Source of the DNA: Cedecea sp000277545
GTDB lineage: Bacteria > Pseudomonadota > Gammaproteobacteria > Enterobacterales > Enterobacteriaceae
Length of the DNA: 64,000 nucleotides
Assembly: GCA_050847315.1 (NCBI GenBank)
Contig: CP193791.1
Direction: 5' to 3' (one strand)
The notes beneath the pieces were generated by a model. The model was not told where the DNA came from. It made no database searches and was given only the letters and a program-made list of their open reading frames with translations. The translations under genes were made by a program, and so were the position numbers. Below, piece by piece: positions 16,396-25,346 of the stretch (its first letter is position 1; each line of letters starts with the position of its first letter).

Positions 16396-17361
16396 ATGAA
16401 TCAGGAAAAAATTGGCATCTTACTGGCTAACCTTGGTACGCCGAGCGCCCCGACACCGGCGGCGGTCAACCGCTATCTTCGTCAGTTCCTCAGCGATAAG
16501 CGCGTGGTAGATACGCCCCGCCTGCTTTGGTGGCCGCTGCTGCGCGGCGTCATTCTGCCGATCCGTTCACCGCGTGTCGCCAAACTCTATCAGTCCATCT
16601 GGATGGAAGAGGGCTCGCCCTTGATGGTATACAGCCGTCGGCAGGAAAAAGCGCTGGCGCAGCAGCTGCCGGACACGCCGGTTGCGCTGGGGATGAGCTA
16701 CGGCGAACCGTCGCTCAAAAGCGCCGTGGACGACCTCCTGGCGCAGAACGTGACGCACATTGTGGTGCTGCCGCTTTATCCGCAGTTTTCCTGCTCAACC
16801 GTGGCGGCGGTATGGGACGAGCTGGGGCGGATCTTCGCCGATTACCGCAGTCTGCCTTCTATTTCCCTGATTCGCGACTACGCGACAGAGCCGGCTTACA
16901 TCAACGCGCTGGCGGCCTCGGTCAAACGCTCTTTTGCCGAACACGGTGAACCGGACGTGCTGCTGCTTTCCTATCACGGTATTCCGCAGCGCTACGCGAA
17001 TGAAGGCGATGATTACCCGCAGCGCTGCCGCGACACCACCCGCGAACTGCTGAGCGCCCTTGAGCTGCCGCCGGAAAAAGTGATGATGACCTACCAATCC
17101 CGCTTTGGCCGCGAACCCTGGCTGATGCCGTACACCGACGAAACGTTGAAAATGCTGGCCGAAAAGGGCGTGAAGCATATTCAGGTGATGTGCCCGGGCT
17201 TCTCCGCTGACTGCCTGGAAACGCTGGAAGAGATGGCGGTCCAGAACCGGGAAGTGTTTATCGAGGCGGGCGGGACGAAATACGAGTACATTCCGGCGCT
17301 GAATGACGATCCGGCCCATATCGCGATGATGATGAATCTGGTGGAGCGGTATCGCAAATAG
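16396..17361 (+). CDS. hemH: HemH, ferrochelatase
   Basis: Inserts Fe2+ into protoporphyrin IX, the last step of protoheme synthesis, at the inner face of the membrane. The ATG preceded by AAGGGG gives 321 residues (E. coli 320); a GTG two codons upstream is also open. The family signature LSYHGIPQRY places the catalytic His at 194, and the acidic partner region CPGFSADCLETLEE is present near the C terminus. The E. coli neighbour aes is missing, so hemH is followed directly by gsk. Confidence 0.97.
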   Translation: MNQEKIGILLANLGTPSAPTPAAVNRYLRQFLSDKRVVDTPRLLWWPLLRGVILPIRSPRVAKLYQSIWMEEGSPLMVYSRRQEKALAQQLPDTPVALGMSYGEPSLKSAVDDLLAQNVTHIVVLPLYPQFSCSTVAAVWDELGRIFADYRSLPSISLIRDYATEPAYINALAASVKRSFAEHGEPDVLLLSYHGIPQRYANEGDDYPQRCRDTTRELLSALELPPEKVMMTYQSRFGREPWLMPYTDETLKMLAEKGVKHIQVMCPGFSADCLETLEEMAVQNREVFIEAGGTKYEYIPALNDDPAHIAMMMNLVERYRK

Positions 17362-17368
17362 AAACCTG

Positions 17369-17396
17369 AGGCGGGGAATGCTACTATTCTCCGCCT
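17369..17396 (+). terminator. hairpin between hemH and gsk
   Basis: AGGCGGGGA (17369-17377) pairs with TCTCCGCCT (17388-17396) over nine positions with one G-T pair, followed by TATTAT. It may be a modest terminator of hemH. Confidence 0.55.
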
Positions 17397-17421
17397 TATT
17401 ATCCAGCCCCGTAACGACACC

Positions 17422-18726
17422 ATGAAATTTCCCGGTAAACGCAAATCCAAACACTACTTCCCCGTCAGCGCCCGCGACCCGCTCTTACAGCAAACTCAGC
17501 CTGAAGCAGAAAGCGGCTCTTCCTGGGTGGTCGGCATCGACCAAACGCTGGTCGACATTGAAGCCAAAGTGGACGATGAGTTTGTACAGCGCTACGGGCT
17601 GAGTTTTGGCCACTCTCTGGTGATTGAGGATGATGTGGCCGACGCGCTCTACAAAGAGCTGGTCGACAACAACCTGATTACCCACCAGTTTGCCGGAGGC
17701 ACCATCGGCAATACCATGCACAATTACTCGGTGCTGGCCGATGACCGCTCGGTGCTGCTCGGCGTAATGTGCCGCAATGTCGAGATTGGTAGCTACGCTT
17801 ACCGCTACCTCTGCAATACCTCCAGCCGGACCGACCTTAACTATTTGCAGGGCGTTGATGGCCCGATTGGCCGCTGCTTTACGCTGATTGGCGACCAGGG
17901 CGAGCGTACTTTTGCTATCAGCCCGGGCCACATGAACCAGCTACGTGCGGATAGCATTCCGGAAGAAGTGATTGCCGGGGCATCCGCGCTGGTGCTGACC
18001 TCTTATCTGGTGCGCTGCAAGCCGGGCGAGCCGATGCCGGAGGCCACCATGCAGGCGATTGCCTGGGCGAAGAAACACAACGTGCCGGTGGTACTGACTC
18101 TGGGCACCAGATACGTGATTGCCGAAAACCCGACCTGGTGGCAGGCTTTCCTGAGCGAGCACGTTTCGATCCTGGCGATGAACGAAGAAGAGGGTGAAGC
18201 GCTAACCGGTGAAAGCGATCCGCTGCTGGCCGCCGACAAGGCGCTGGACTGGGTTGACCTGGTGCTTTGCACCGCCGGGCCGGTAGGCCTTTATATGGCG
18301 GGTTATACCGAAGAGACCGCGAAGCGTAAAACCCAGCACCCACTTCTGCCTGGTGCGATTGCCGAATTTAACCAGTTCGAATTTAGCCGCGCGATGCGCC
18401 TGAAAGACTGCGCTGAGCCGCTGCGAATCTACTCCCACATCGCGCCATATATGGGCGGCCCGGAGAAGATCATGAACACCAATGGCGCGGGAGACGGGGC
18501 GCTTGCGGCGCTGTTGCACGATATCACCGCGAACAATTACCACCGCAGTAACGTGCCGAATTCCAGCAAACACAAGCTGACCTGGCTGACTTATTCCTCG
18601 CTGGCCCAGGTATGCAAATACGCCAACCGCGTGAGCTATCAGGTTCTGAACCAGCATTCTCCGCGCCTGACGCGCGGCCTGCCTGAGCGGGAAGACAGCC
18701 TCGAAGAGTCTTACTGGGAACGTTAA
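17422..18726 (+). CDS. gsk: Gsk, inosine-guanosine kinase
   Basis: Phosphorylates inosine and guanosine to IMP and GMP (purine salvage). It has 434 residues as in E. coli, and the C-terminal stretch ending GLPEREDSLEESYWER is nearly unchanged. It is a PfkB/ribokinase-fold enzyme: substrate motif GGTIGNTMHN near 94-103 and the catalytic signature NTNGAGDGALAALLHD with the Asp base near residue 355. The start MKFPGKRKSKHYFP matches E. coli. It is the last gene on this strand before convergent ybaL, with a strong terminator between. Confidence 0.97.
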   Translation: MKFPGKRKSKHYFPVSARDPLLQQTQPEAESGSSWVVGIDQTLVDIEAKVDDEFVQRYGLSFGHSLVIEDDVADALYKELVDNNLITHQFAGGTIGNTMHNYSVLADDRSVLLGVMCRNVEIGSYAYRYLCNTSSRTDLNYLQGVDGPIGRCFTLIGDQGERTFAISPGHMNQLRADSIPEEVIAGASALVLTSYLVRCKPGEPMPEATMQAIAWAKKHNVPVVLTLGTRYVIAENPTWWQAFLSEHVSILAMNEEEGEALTGESDPLLAADKALDWVDLVLCTAGPVGLYMAGYTEETAKRKTQHPLLPGAIAEFNQFEFSRAMRLKDCAEPLRIYSHIAPYMGGPEKIMNTNGAGDGALAALLHDITANNYHRSNVPNSSKHKLTWLTYSSLAQVCKYANRVSYQVLNQHSPRLTRGLPEREDSLEESYWER

Positions 18727-18730
18727 GCTG

Positions 18731-18760
18731 AAAAGCTGAGCCTGAAGGCTCAGCTTTTTT
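18731..18760 (+). terminator. gsk terminator
   Basis: AAAAGCTGAGCC, loop TGAA, GGCTCAGCTTTTTT. A perfect stem with A and T tails, four bases after the gsk stop. Confidence 0.93.
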
Positions 18761-18797
18761 CGGCGTGGGCAGGTGTCAGACCTGCCCTAAAAGAGAA

Positions 18798-20474
18798 TTA
18801 ACCCGTCACCGCTTCCTGTGTGACCGGCGGCACCAGCAGCCCAAGCATGGTATTGGCAATCTCCCTTTCTCCCATCACAACCTGATTAGCGCCACGCTCG
18901 GTGATGTAATCCACTTCGTCGTCGTAATGTGCGCGGGCGATGATTTCGATATCCGGGCATTTTGCTCTGGCCGTCGCGACGATTTCACCGGCTTCGTAGC
19001 CGTTAGGAATGGTCAGCAGCAGCCAGCGGGCGCAGTCCAGATGGGCCAGACTCATGATCTCTTCGTTAGCAGCATTGCCCAGCACGGCGCGGATCCCGCG
19101 CTCGCGCAGCTCATCCACGCGGCTGCGGGAGGTTTCGATCACCACCAATGGCACACCTTCGGCAATAAGCTTCTCGCCAAGCAGGCTACCGACGCGGCCA
19201 TAGCCCACCAGCAGAGCGTGGTTGCAGATATCCACCGGGATTTGTTTCTCTTCCTCGATGGCTTCTTCCAGGGTTTGCTCGTCCAGCGTTTCGGTTTTCT
19301 CGAGGTAGCGCTCAAGCACGGCAAATAGAATTGGGTTCAGCATAATCGACAGAATTGCGCCAGCCAGCACCAAATTTTGCCCCGTTTGTGGTAACAGGTT
19401 CAGCGCCATGCCGAGGCCGGCCAGAATAAAGGCGAACTCACCGATCTGCGCGAGGCTGGTGGCGATGGTCAGCGCGGTCCGCTGGGAGTGACCAAACATG
19501 CGCACCAGCAGGAACGCCGCCAGGGATTTACCGAAGATGATGATGGCCAGCGTGCCCAGTACCGCCAGCGGTTCCTGAATCAGGATCAGCGGATCAAACA
19601 GCATGCCGACGGAAACAAAGAACAACACCGCAAACGCATCGCGCAGCGGCAGGGTGTCGTGTGCCGCGCGGTGGCTTAGCTCTGACTCATTCAGCACCAT
19701 ACCGGCAAAGAAGGCACCCAGCGCAAAGGAGACATCAAACAATTCAACCGCGCCGAATGCGATGCCCAGGGCCAGCGCCAGCACGGAAAGGGTAAACAGC
19801 TCGCGGGAACCTGTCGCTGCGCTGCGAGCCAGAATCCACGGCACAAGGCGGCGGCCAACCAGCATCATCAGGGCGATAAACGCCGCGACCTTCCCGATGG
19901 TGATAGCCATATCCAGGCTCAGGGAAACCAGCCCAACGTTGCCTTTTTCCATCATGCCGGCGACGGCTGGCAGCAGCACCAGAGTCAGCACCATCACCAG
20001 ATCTTCGACAATCAGCCAGCCAATGGCTATTTGCCCTCGCTGAGTATCAATTAGCTGCCTTTCTTCAAGCGCGCGCAGCAGCACGACGGTACTTGCCGTC
20101 GATAAACAAAGCCCAAAGACGATACCGGTCATCACCGACCAGCCCATCAGCCAGGAAAGCGCCATGCCCAGCAGCGTCGCGACGCCTATTTGCGCGATGG
20201 CGCCGGGGATGGCGATGGCCTTTACCGCCATCAAATCCTTCAATGAAAAATGCAGCCCGACGCCGAACATCAGCAGAATCACGCCTAACTCCGCCAGCTC
20301 AGGGGCAAGTTTGGTATCAGCAACAAAACCAGGGGTAAAAGGTCCCGCCAGCACACCAGCTAATAAATAGCCCACCAGCGGAGATATGCGCAGCTTGTTA
20401 GCCAGCATACCCAGTAAAAAAGCGAGCACGAGACCACCAACAATGGTGGTGATAAGCGGTGTGGCGTGATGCAT
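18798..20474 (-). CDS. ybaL: YbaL, CPA2-family cation:proton antiporter
   Basis: Inner-membrane monovalent cation/proton antiporter related to KefB/KefC. The start MHHATPLITTIVGGLVLAF gives 558 residues, the E. coli length. Residues about 5-385 form twelve or so helices of the Na+/H+ exchanger fold (LCLSTASTVVLLRALEE; later ASLAQIGEFAFILAGLG). From about 415 a cytoplasmic TrkA-N/RCK domain carries the nucleotide motif GYGRVGSLLG. The physiological ion is not settled. Convergent with gsk. Confidence 0.95.
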   Translation of the reverse strand: MHHATPLITTIVGGLVLAFLLGMLANKLRISPLVGYLLAGVLAGPFTPGFVADTKLAPELAELGVILLMFGVGLHFSLKDLMAVKAIAIPGAIAQIGVATLLGMALSWLMGWSVMTGIVFGLCLSTASTVVLLRALEERQLIDTQRGQIAIGWLIVEDLVMVLTLVLLPAVAGMMEKGNVGLVSLSLDMAITIGKVAAFIALMMLVGRRLVPWILARSAATGSRELFTLSVLALALGIAFGAVELFDVSFALGAFFAGMVLNESELSHRAAHDTLPLRDAFAVLFFVSVGMLFDPLILIQEPLAVLGTLAIIIFGKSLAAFLLVRMFGHSQRTALTIATSLAQIGEFAFILAGLGMALNLLPQTGQNLVLAGAILSIMLNPILFAVLERYLEKTETLDEQTLEEAIEEEKQIPVDICNHALLVGYGRVGSLLGEKLIAEGVPLVVIETSRSRVDELRERGIRAVLGNAANEEIMSLAHLDCARWLLLTIPNGYEAGEIVATARAKCPDIEIIARAHYDDEVDYITERGANQVVMGEREIANTMLGLLVPPVTQEAVTG

Positions 20475-20660
20475 TCCGTCTCCTTTGGTTGGCCGATGTT
20501 CCAAAACGTTCTGTTACACAGTTTATGACAAATTCTTTATCGGCGTTTATGAATAATTGTTGAATTTTGAATAAAAAGCGCATTTCGATAAAAAATAGAC
20601 TCTGAGTAGCATTTAACTCAGTTATCTGGGGCGACTGCCAGAAGGGTATGGAGACAGGAT

Positions 20661-20685
20661 GCGGCCAAAGCAATACTTTGGCCGC
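20661..20685. terminator. hairpin downstream of fsr
   Basis: GCGGCCAAAG-CAATA-CTTTGGCCGC is a perfect ten-pair stem just past the fsr stop on the reverse strand. No long T run follows in that direction, so termination strength is uncertain. Confidence 0.5.
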
Positions 20686-20691
20686 TAAAAT

Positions 20692-21909
20692 CTACGCTTT
20701 GTGGCGATTATCGGGCAGGAATATTGTGATAATGCCGAGTAACGGCAGGAAGGCACATATTTTGTAGACCAACTCGATGCTGGTGTGGTCAGCAATTAAC
20801 CCGAGTACGGCTGCACCCAGGCCGCCCATCCCAAAGGCAAATCCGAAAAAGAGCCCGGAAACCATACCTATACGGCCAGGAAGCAGTTCCTGAGCATACA
20901 CCAGGATGGCCGAGAAAGCGGAGGCCAAAATAAAGCCAATGATCACCGTCAGGACGCCCGTCCAGTAAAGTGATGCGTAGGGTAAAACAAGGGTAAATGG
21001 CGCGACGCCGAGGATAGAGCCCCAAATTACGTATTTTCTGCCAATTTTATCCCCCACGGGGCCACCAATCACCGTGCCTGCCGCGACGGCAAACAGGAAT
21101 GCGAACAGGTGAATCTGGGCATTTTGTACGGATAATCCGAATTTTTGCATCAGGTAGAAAGTGAAGTAGCTGCTGATGCTCGCCATATAAAAGTATTTAG
21201 AGAAGATCAGCAGCAGCAAAATCGAGACCGCCAGAATCACTTTGTTGCGCGGCAGCGGGTTGACCACCGGCACGGCAGGGCGGCTTTTGGCGATTTTATG
21301 CTGAGCGGCGTACCAGCGGCTGATTTGCAGCAGAACCACGATAGCCAGCAGAGCAGCGAGCACGAACCACGCCACGTTACCTTTGCCGTAAGGCGCGATA
21401 ATAATAGCCGCCAGCAATGGCCCCAGAGAGCTGCCGAAGTTACCGCCCACCTGGAACAGCGACTGCGCAAGCCCGTGACGGCCACCGGACGCCATACGCG
21501 CCACGCGTGAGGACTCAGGATGGAATACCGAAGAGCCTGTGCCTACCAGCGCCGCGGCGACCAGAACGGCCGGGAAGCTGCCCGCCAGCGCCAGCAGCAC
21601 CAGGCCGCAAAGGGTAAAGCACATGCCGATCGGCAATGACCACGGCATCGGGTATTTGTCTGTGTAGTAGCCCACCAGCGGCTGTAGCAGCGATGAAGAG
21701 AGCTGGAAGGTCAGGGTAATCATCCCGATTTGCATAAAGCTCAGGGAGAACTCGGCCTGTAGCAGCGGGTAAATAGCCAGAATCAGCGACTGAATCATGT
21801 CGTTAAGCAGGTGGGAGAGGCTTATAGCGCCAAGGATCCCAAATGCGGTACGCGCTTTTTTTTGCTCCGGGGGCGTACCCGGCTGGGTGAGGGTTTGAGA
21901 GCTTGCCAT
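20692..21909 (-). CDS. fsr: Fsr, MFS fosmidomycin-resistance efflux protein
   Basis: A 405-residue major-facilitator drug exporter (E. coli Fsr 406) with twelve predicted helices. It shows long conserved stretches such as FGILGAISLSHLLNDMIQS, TGSSVFHPESSRVARMASGG and VGDKIGRKYV. In E. coli overexpression gives fosmidomycin resistance; the natural substrate is unknown. The N-terminal ~20 residues are hydrophilic and variable. Divergent from ushA, with 188 bases holding both promoters. Confidence 0.95.
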   Translation of the reverse strand: MASSQTLTQPGTPPEQKKARTAFGILGAISLSHLLNDMIQSLILAIYPLLQAEFSLSFMQIGMITLTFQLSSSLLQPLVGYYTDKYPMPWSLPIGMCFTLCGLVLLALAGSFPAVLVAAALVGTGSSVFHPESSRVARMASGGRHGLAQSLFQVGGNFGSSLGPLLAAIIIAPYGKGNVAWFVLAALLAIVVLLQISRWYAAQHKIAKSRPAVPVVNPLPRNKVILAVSILLLLIFSKYFYMASISSYFTFYLMQKFGLSVQNAQIHLFAFLFAVAAGTVIGGPVGDKIGRKYVIWGSILGVAPFTLVLPYASLYWTGVLTVIIGFILASAFSAILVYAQELLPGRIGMVSGLFFGFAFGMGGLGAAVLGLIADHTSIELVYKICAFLPLLGIITIFLPDNRHKA

Positions 21910-22097
21910 AATTACCTGTACGAACGTTTATTGTTTTTAGAGCGGGCGGCGCAGGAGATCGCCCGGAAGAAATTCTTACCCTGCTAACATACTCGCGCAG
22001 GGGATTTGAAGAAAGTCGCATTTCGGAAAAGATAGCTGTCTATCCTGAACGCTATCTGTTATTTCTGCGCAGTTACATTTTGACATGGAGATTTGCA

Positions 22098-23750
22098 ATG
22101 CGGTTTGCTGCGAAAACAATAACCACGGCGCTGCTGGTGGCATTGAGTTTAACCAGCGCTTCAGCGCTGGCCTGGGAAAAAGACAAGACCTATAAAATTA
22201 CCATTCTTCATACTAATGACCACCATGGTCACTTCTGGCGGAATGAGTATGGAGAATACGGGCTGGCAGCGCAAAAAACGCTGGTAGACAGCGTGCGTAA
22301 AGAAGTCGCGGCGGAAGGCGGCAGCGTGCTGTTGTTGTCCGGCGGGGATATCAACACCGGCGTGCCGGAATCAGACCTGCAGGATGCTGAACCCGATTTT
22401 CGCGGCATGAGCCTGATTGGCTATGACGCCATGGCCGTCGGCAACCACGAATTCGACAACCCCTTATCCGTGCTGCGCCAGCAGGAAAAATGGGCGAAGT
22501 TCCCGCTGCTGTCCGCCAACATTTATCAAAAAAGTACCGGCGAGCGCCTGTTTAAGCCTTATGCGATTTTCAAACCTCAGGGCATTAAGGTGGCGGTTAT
22601 CGGCCTGACCACCGACGATACGGCCAAAATCGGCAATCCGGAATACTTCACCGACATCGAATTCCGCAAACCTGCGGAGGAAGCCAAACTGGTGATCCAG
22701 GAGCTACAGGGCACCGAAAAGCCTGACGTGATCATCGCCGCGACCCATATGGGCCACTATGATAACGGCAACCACGGCTCAAATGCGCCGGGCGATGTTG
22801 AAATGGCAAGAAGCCTGCCGGAAGGCGCGCTGACGATGATTGTGGGTGGTCACTCACAGGATCCGGTCTGCATGGCGCAGGAAAACCAGAAGCAGAAAGA
22901 TTATGTGCCGGGCACACCGTGCGCGCCGGACAGGCAAAATGGCACCTGGATTGTGCAGGCGCATGAGTGGGGGAAATACGTCGGGCGGGCAGATTTTGAG
23001 TTCCGCAACGGCGAGATGAAGCTGGTGCACTATCAGCTGATCCCCATCAACCTGAAAAAGAAAATCACCTACGACAACGGGCAAAGTGAGCGCGTACTTT
23101 ACACGCCTGAAATCGCCGAAAGCCAGCAGATGCTTTCCCTGCTGACGCCATTCCAGAACAAAGGCCAGGCCGCGCTGAAGGTGAAAGTAGGCAGCGTGAA
23201 CGGGCATCTGGAAGGGGACCGCAGCAAAGTGCGCTTTGTGCAGACCAACCTGGCGCGCGTATTGCTGGCGGCACAAATGGCCCGAACCAGCGCGGACTTT
23301 GCGGTGATGAGCGGTGGCGGCGTGCGAGATTCTATCGAAGCCGGGAACATTACCTATAAAGATGTGCTTAAGGTGCAGCCGTTCGGCAACACCGTGGTTT
23401 ATATCGACATGAACGGCAAAGACGTTGAGGAATACCTGACGGCGGTGGCGCAGAAAACGCCGGACTCCGGCGCTTACCCGCAGTTCTCTAACGTCAGCTT
23501 CACCTCAACCGGCGGCAAGCTGAGTAACCTGAAAATCAAAGACCAGCCGATTGATCCGGCCAAAACCTACCGCATGGCCACGCTGAGCTTCAACGGCACC
23601 GGCGGCGATGGTTACCCGGAAATCGATAAAAAGCCGGGCTACGTCAACACCGGGTTTGTCGATGCGGAAGTCCTGAAGCAGTACATCGAACAGAACTCCC
23701 CGCTGGACGTAAATGCTTACCAACCTAAGGGCGAGGTAAGCTGGAACTAA
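22098..23750 (+). CDS. ushA: UshA, periplasmic UDP-sugar hydrolase / 5'-nucleotidase
   Basis: Secreted bifunctional enzyme that degrades external nucleotides and UDP-sugars for uptake. The start MRFAAKTITTALL gives 550 residues as in E. coli; an ATG six codons upstream is less likely because it weakens the signal peptide, which spans about 1-25 with cleavage before WEKDK. The dimetal phosphoesterase domain shows HTNDHHGHF and GNHEFD. The C-terminal substrate domain contains the family motif FNGTGGDGYP. Convergent with ybaK, three bases apart. Confidence 0.97.
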   Translation: MRFAAKTITTALLVALSLTSASALAWEKDKTYKITILHTNDHHGHFWRNEYGEYGLAAQKTLVDSVRKEVAAEGGSVLLLSGGDINTGVPESDLQDAEPDFRGMSLIGYDAMAVGNHEFDNPLSVLRQQEKWAKFPLLSANIYQKSTGERLFKPYAIFKPQGIKVAVIGLTTDDTAKIGNPEYFTDIEFRKPAEEAKLVIQELQGTEKPDVIIAATHMGHYDNGNHGSNAPGDVEMARSLPEGALTMIVGGHSQDPVCMAQENQKQKDYVPGTPCAPDRQNGTWIVQAHEWGKYVGRADFEFRNGEMKLVHYQLIPINLKKKITYDNGQSERVLYTPEIAESQQMLSLLTPFQNKGQAALKVKVGSVNGHLEGDRSKVRFVQTNLARVLLAAQMARTSADFAVMSGGGVRDSIEAGNITYKDVLKVQPFGNTVVYIDMNGKDVEEYLTAVAQKTPDSGAYPQFSNVSFTSTGGKLSNLKIKDQPIDPAKTYRMATLSFNGTGGDGYPEIDKKPGYVNTGFVDAEVLKQYIEQNSPLDVNAYQPKGEVSWN

Positions 23751-23753
23751 GCG

Positions 23754-24233
23754 TTAATCGCGGCGGGCGATATCGGCGAAGCTGGCATCCAGCAGTTTCG
23801 CCAGATCGCTTGCCGCGAGTTCGATATCCAGCCCGCGCTTGCCGCCGGAAATGTAGATGCTGGCAAACTCCTGTGCCGGAGCATCAATCACCGTTGGCAG
23901 GCGTTTTTTCTGCCCCAGCGGGCTAATGCCGCCCACCAGATAACCGGTGATTCGCTGCGCGACCATCGGATCCGCCATTTCAACCTTCTTAACGCCCAGC
24001 GCCTTAGCGACCTTTTTCAGATCAAGCTGCCCGGCAACCGGCGTCACCGCCACGGCGAGGTGTTTCATGTCGCCATTCAGCGCCACCAGCAGCGTTTTAT
24101 AGACCTGGTCGGCATTTAGCCCCAGCTTACGGACCACTTCGTCACCAAAGTTGGTTTCCAGCGGATCGTGCTCATAGGCATGAATTTGAAAGCTGATTTT
24201 GTTCTTTTCGAGGAGTTTTACCGCGGGAGTCAT
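23754..24233 (-). CDS. ybaK: YbaK, Cys-tRNA(Pro)/Cys-tRNA(Cys) deacylase
   Basis: Hydrolyses cysteine mischarged on tRNA(Pro) in trans, a translation-proofreading role. The length of 159 residues equals E. coli. The essential lysine is present at 46 (VYKTL), and the fold-defining GGISPLGQKKRLP and SGGKRGLDIEL segments are conserved. No membrane or signal segment. Its promoter faces the chiX gene; the stop abuts that of ushA. Confidence 0.95.
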   Translation of the reverse strand: MTPAVKLLEKNKISFQIHAYEHDPLETNFGDEVVRKLGLNADQVYKTLLVALNGDMKHLAVAVTPVAGQLDLKKVAKALGVKKVEMADPMVAQRITGYLVGGISPLGQKKRLPTVIDAPAQEFASIYISGGKRGLDIELAASDLAKLLDASFADIARRD

Positions 24234-24292
24234 GGTTTCCTTCTTTATTCGTTGTTTTGAAAACGCACAAAATAGTAATCATAGTGATATAC

Positions 24293-24319
24293 TTGACGAG
24301 TAATATAGCGCTACATAAT
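24293..24319 (+). promoter_or_regulatory. probable chiX promoter
   Basis: TTGACG (24293-24298) and CATAAT (24314-24319) form a sigma-70-like pair with a short 15-base spacer. It is followed directly by an inverted repeat (GTGATGG at 24321-24327, CCATCAC at 24334-24340). The start point is not determined by sequence alone. Confidence 0.5.
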
Positions 24320-24322
24320 AGT

Positions 24323-24443
24323 GATGGCGTAAACCATCACATTAAGCGACAATTCAGCTTCGGTTGCTTCGGCAGCCGGGATAAACAGAATAATAAATGA
24401 AATTCCTCTTTGACGGGCCAATAGAAATATTGGCCATTTTTTT
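24323..24443 (+). ncRNA. chiX: ChiX (MicM/SroB) Hfq-dependent small RNA
   Basis: The 3' part matches E. coli ChiX almost base for base: the seed AATGAAATTCCTCTTTGACG (around 24397-24415), then the terminator GGCCAATA-GAAA-TATTGGCC (24416-24435) and seven T. The location between ybaK and ybaP is the E. coli location. ChiX silences the chitoporin mRNA and the chb operon by pairing. The 5' end is my estimate from the promoter: the transcript would be about 120 nt rather than the 84 nt of E. coli. It would carry a second hairpin (CGGTTGC-TTCG-GCAGCCG, 24361-24378) in place of the E. coli 5' stem. The 3' end is certain, the 5' end is not. Confidence 0.87.
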
Positions 24444-25242
24444 ATCCTTTTTTCAGCATTTCTGGCAGGTTACCTTCGCCGTAAAGGTGCAACGCGCCGA
24501 CCGCAACCACATAGCGCCCGGCGGGCAGCTGTTGCAGAAACGCCTGCCACTGGCGGTTTCGCTGATGCATCAACACGTCATACAGCGCATCGCCAAAGGT
24601 GTTCGGTAGCGCAATATTGCCCTGCTGCGGCGGCGTTTCCAGCCACCAGCCAATCATTATCTGCAGCAGCCGCGCGTTGGTGTGCCAGTGCTCCAGCGTG
24701 TCGTTCAGCAGCGGCAGCCCACCGTCAGGCAACCCCTTCAATAATTCTATCTGGCTTTGCGCACCTTCAAGCTCGGTGACCGGCACGCCGTAGCGCTGTG
24801 CAGCTTCCAGTAGCTGATAGTCGATGCCGTAGTCAGGGCGAAGGCCAAGCCGCTGGGCCTGATGTGCCTGTAAAATCAGTGCCACCTGCCAGGCGGGCTG
24901 GTGCTCAATGCTGCTCAGTGAAATACCTAACTCGCTGCACAGGCTCAGCACCTGCTGGTAATCGTCTGGAGCCAGACGAGCCTCCAGGTCGATGTCCTCC
25001 ACTATTTCGCTGAACGGCGAATCGCCAGAGCGGATATCTGCCTCGACGATCAGCGCATCTGCCGCGCGAAGTTTGTCCACCAGGCGTGAGGAAAGCGGAG
25101 CCATGTCCCGGGTACCCATATGAATGCTGCCCACGAGGTGCAAATGGCGCTTGCCGGGGAGCGTGATATCAAGGGCAGGCCAGGGATAAGTAGAGGCTGT
25201 CAGGCTGGAAAGCAGTGCGCTAAGACGTTGGAACAAACCCAT
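24442..25242 (-). CDS. ybaP: YbaP, TraB/GumN family protein
   Basis: A 266-residue protein (E. coli YbaP 264) of the TraB/GumN family, proposed metalloprotease-like hydrolases. The first conserved motif HLVGSIHMGT is near residue 35 and the second family motif AVGALHLYGEGNLPEML is at the C terminus. The N terminus (MGLFQRLSALLSSLTAS) is only weakly hydrophobic, so export is doubtful. No substrate is known. The stop codon lies within the T run of the chiX terminator on the other strand. The E. coli neighbour ybaQ is absent. Confidence 0.92.
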   Translation of the reverse strand: MGLFQRLSALLSSLTASTYPWPALDITLPGKRHLHLVGSIHMGTRDMAPLSSRLVDKLRAADALIVEADIRSGDSPFSEIVEDIDLEARLAPDDYQQVLSLCSELGISLSSIEHQPAWQVALILQAHQAQRLGLRPDYGIDYQLLEAAQRYGVPVTELEGAQSQIELLKGLPDGGLPLLNDTLEHWHTNARLLQIMIGWWLETPPQQGNIALPNTFGDALYDVLMHQRNRQWQAFLQQLPAGRYVVAVGALHLYGEGNLPEMLKKG

Positions 25243-25298
25243 ATCGCGATTCCCTGGCTAAAAAGCCATGCTAACGCCCTGGGCTGGAAGGGGAAAGG

Positions 25299-25338
25299 AA
25301 AAAGTCGGCCTTCCGCTCAAAAGGAGAAGGGAAGGCCG
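25299..25338 (-). terminator. copA terminator
   Basis: Read on the reverse strand, CGGCCTTCC (25338-25330), a 15-base loop and GGAAGGCCG (25314-25306) are followed by ACTTTTT. It lies just after the copA stop. Confidence 0.75.
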
Positions 25339-25346
25339 CAGAGAGG

